DNA from: Gautieria morchelliformis
Lineage: Eukaryota > Basidiomycota > Agaricomycetes > Gomphales > Gomphaceae
NCBI GenBank assembly: GCA_015179125.1
Contig: WHVA01000356.1
Coordinates: 1 to 64,000, forward strand
DNA: 64,000 bases
Direction: 5' to 3'
Shown: positions 62,278 to 64,000 of the stretch, one piece after another
How positions within the stretch are numbered: the first letter of the stretch is position 1
Layout of the letters: each line of letters begins with the position of its first letter
Position numbers and translations under genes: made by a program
Notes under the pieces: model-generated
Database searches by the model: none
What the model was told of the DNA's origin: nothing
The model's input: the letters and a program-made list of their open reading frames with translations, nothing else

Positions 62278-64000
62278 CTACCAGTCAAAATCGACATTCG
62301 AGTCAATGAATCTAGGTTCCGCCCGATACTCGTCCGGTAGGAGGGTACCTTTCTCTGAGGTGCCATCTACCCAATCAAACATCCCATCATATGACCAGTG
62401 TTCTTTCTCCATTCTTTTTTGGAAAATTTCCTTCAATAGTTGATAGTTCGGCCGCTCTTCAAAGGCTAAGTTGCGACAATGTTCAAAGTATCGGGTAAAC
62501 TCTGGAGGGGACCGCAGAAGAAGATCTGCAAATTCACTCCCAGCTTTCATCTCTCCAATACGAAGTAGTTTTGCCTGCACACTGGGTGCGTAAATTCCTT
62601 GCCATGGGAGACGTCCGTGAAGGAGAAAAAGTAGAACGTTGCCCATCGCTTCAATGTCGTCGCGACGGCCTTGCTCTGCGCAAGACGGACACGCGTGAGT
62701 AAGGAACAAAGCCTCTAAATGTTTGCAACAGACCACGTCCAAAGTGTATGTTGTGACTGGCATAGCGTGGAGTACCCAGTCCAATCCGACCTTCCCTGAA
62801 CGGGATGTGTGTATCGGGGGCAGAGTTCCAAAAGAGCTTGGCCAGCCCTAAATCAAACATGTGAAGAACGTTGCAACGGGTCCCTAAACCCATCGCAAAG
62901 TTTTCTGGCTTGACATCGCGTAGGATAATTCCCCTCGAATGAGCAAACTCTATTCGGTCAAGCTGATTAGAGCATTCCACTCGTCAACACAATTATGTTA
63001 ACGGAAAATACATAAGGACATTACCATCTGTTCAGCAATCATCATAACTGTTTTCAAAGAGAGTTGACCTCTGCATACTCGGCGAAGGTCTTGGAGATTT
63101 GGGCCGAGTCTATCCAACACCATGACATGGGCTCCGCCATCCATGCCGCTCCACCGAAGCGATGGGATTCCATGGTGCCCGTGTAGGTGACGATATACTT
63201 GAGCTTCATAAGGTAAAACACAGATGTCATCTGCCTTGCCTGTTGGCATCTCGTCCTTGATAGCAACCTCGTCCCCGGTGAGTACATGAAATCCACCAGA
63301 AACTACTCCTGATAATGATGGCATCACTAAAGCAGCATACTTAGACGGGAATACAATCGCCCTCACCAAAGCTACCAGATCCAATCGGTTCGGTAGACTG
63401 GTAGAGACCGTTGACACGGAATCGTTGTACTCGACTGAAGGCGGTCTCCGGAGGGGATAAAGGAACACTCTCCAACACCTTACACAGAGGGGACAGCCCG
63501 TCTATGACCACCGTAGGGGCTGCAGTGCTGATGTTGACATTTGATTCTAAGCCTCCTGCTCGTTTAATTAATGCTGTCGGAAACCCTGACGTGTTCGCAG
63601 GCTCTCCAGTTCTGTATGGAGCGGCAGTTACCACAAGTATCTGAGCCGTCTGAATTTCCTCATCAATGCAACGACAATGGCTCAAAAGGTCTGGAAACAA
63701 CTGAGGGTTTGGGCTGTACAAAGGGGTACATGTTGGCGGTGGTTGAACGATGGTGACTTCCACTGGCACGGAACGTTGGAAATATTGAGTGAAGGTATGG
63801 GCATCGAGTGACGAGAAGCCAAGGATCTTATACCCGCGGGCATGAAGTGCAGCGATCGCTGGGAACCCGTCTGGATATAAGTGTGGCTGCAGAAGACATT
63901 GAATACTCTGGTCTAAAGCGCCCTCGCTGATGTTGAACCCCAAACGCATTCCAACGTCTTTGAAGGCGCTCCGAGCAATGTCGACGTAAGCGGCGCCTGG
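62278..64000 (-). CDS. HAD-like/casein kinase 1 fusion protein, 5' part beyond window
   Basis: Minus strand, four visible exons: from beyond 64000 to 63367, 63308-63025, 62962-62734, 62675-62278; introns of 58, 62, 58 bp, all phases fitting. The first exon encodes a haloacid-dehalogenase-like domain (GYKILGFSSLDAHTF, YRTGEPANTSGFPTALIKR), then the kinase glycine loop GSGSFG, VAIKDE lysine, YEAQVYRHLHG, LGPNLQDL, catalytic loop GIILRDVKPENF, DLGLAK, and the CK1-type GTPRYASHNIHFGR, with RRDDIEAMGNVLLFLLHGRLP. It phosphorylates proteins if active. The usual HRD histidine is Leu (LRD) and DFG is DLG, the latter common in CK1. Such HAD-CK1 fusions occur in Agaricomycetes. No stop or frameshift in the visible part, so it is likely a living host gene. 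Confidence 0.85.

Overview
The window looks like a repeat-dense stretch of a filamentous basidiomycete (Agaricomycetes) nuclear genome. Three things point there: short 48-75 bp spliceosomal introns in the readable genes, a HAD-like/casein-kinase-1 fusion gene, and a mix of Helitrons with CTAG ends, a KDZ (Kyakuja-Dileera-Zisupton) transposon, Tad-like LINE pieces, one chromodomain Ty3/Gypsy and one Ty1/Copia element. No rRNA or tRNA gene, CRISPR array or prokaryotic feature was seen.

Layout. 1-17.3 kb: plus-strand Helitrons C, D and E joined end to end. E is split by a 9.0 kb Ty3/Gypsy element (3921-12924, TSD ccagt) and again by a segment holding a truncated Pogo-type transposon. 17.4-23.2 kb: a Helitron remnant, then the host gene PEX11 (7 exons), split in its first exon by a 4.3 kb Copia element (17841-22140, TSD gttat). 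23.4-31.4 kb: a LINE piece, then two minus-strand Helitrons (B, A) joined end to end; B carries a 3.1 kb unique insert with a readable five-exon gene. 31.5-41.2 kb: a 9.67 kb KDZ transposon with 343-bp inverted ends, its transposase, passenger genes and a nested LINE fragment. 41.3-42.4 kb: another LINE piece. 42.4-61.1 kb: six Helitrons (F, G, H, I, J, K) head to tail in one orientation, including one nearly intact autonomous copy, J, encoding Rep-helicase. 61.1-64 kb: composite repeat, intergenic DNA and the 3' part of a HAD-CK1 kinase gene on the minus strand.

How it fits together. J (54075-60587) encodes the HUH-Rep/PIF1-like helicase that could act on the shared 3' ends (GC-rich hairpin, about 11 nt, CTAG) of the non-autonomous copies. 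These fall into two classes with matched cargo. Class i (B, D, G) starts TCTAAGAG and carries a 17-bp minisatellite and a remnant coding segment. Class ii (A, C, F, H, I, K) starts TTCCTATAGG or TTACACTATA and, where the body survives, carries 17-21-bp minisatellites and a roughly 1 kb non-coding block. Non-autonomous copies with an intact 5' region have a TATA promoter, usually with a CACGTG palindrome upstream.

The most unusual structure is a ladder of tandem near-identical mini-exons, each with a branch-point-like motif, 3' and 5' splice sites, in the leader of J (54396-55495), and a diverged counterpart in E (13189-14420). Paired ends of all three complete terminal-repeat elements differ almost only by CpG transitions (17 of 18 by hand count), pointing to CpG methylation as the main force decaying this region.
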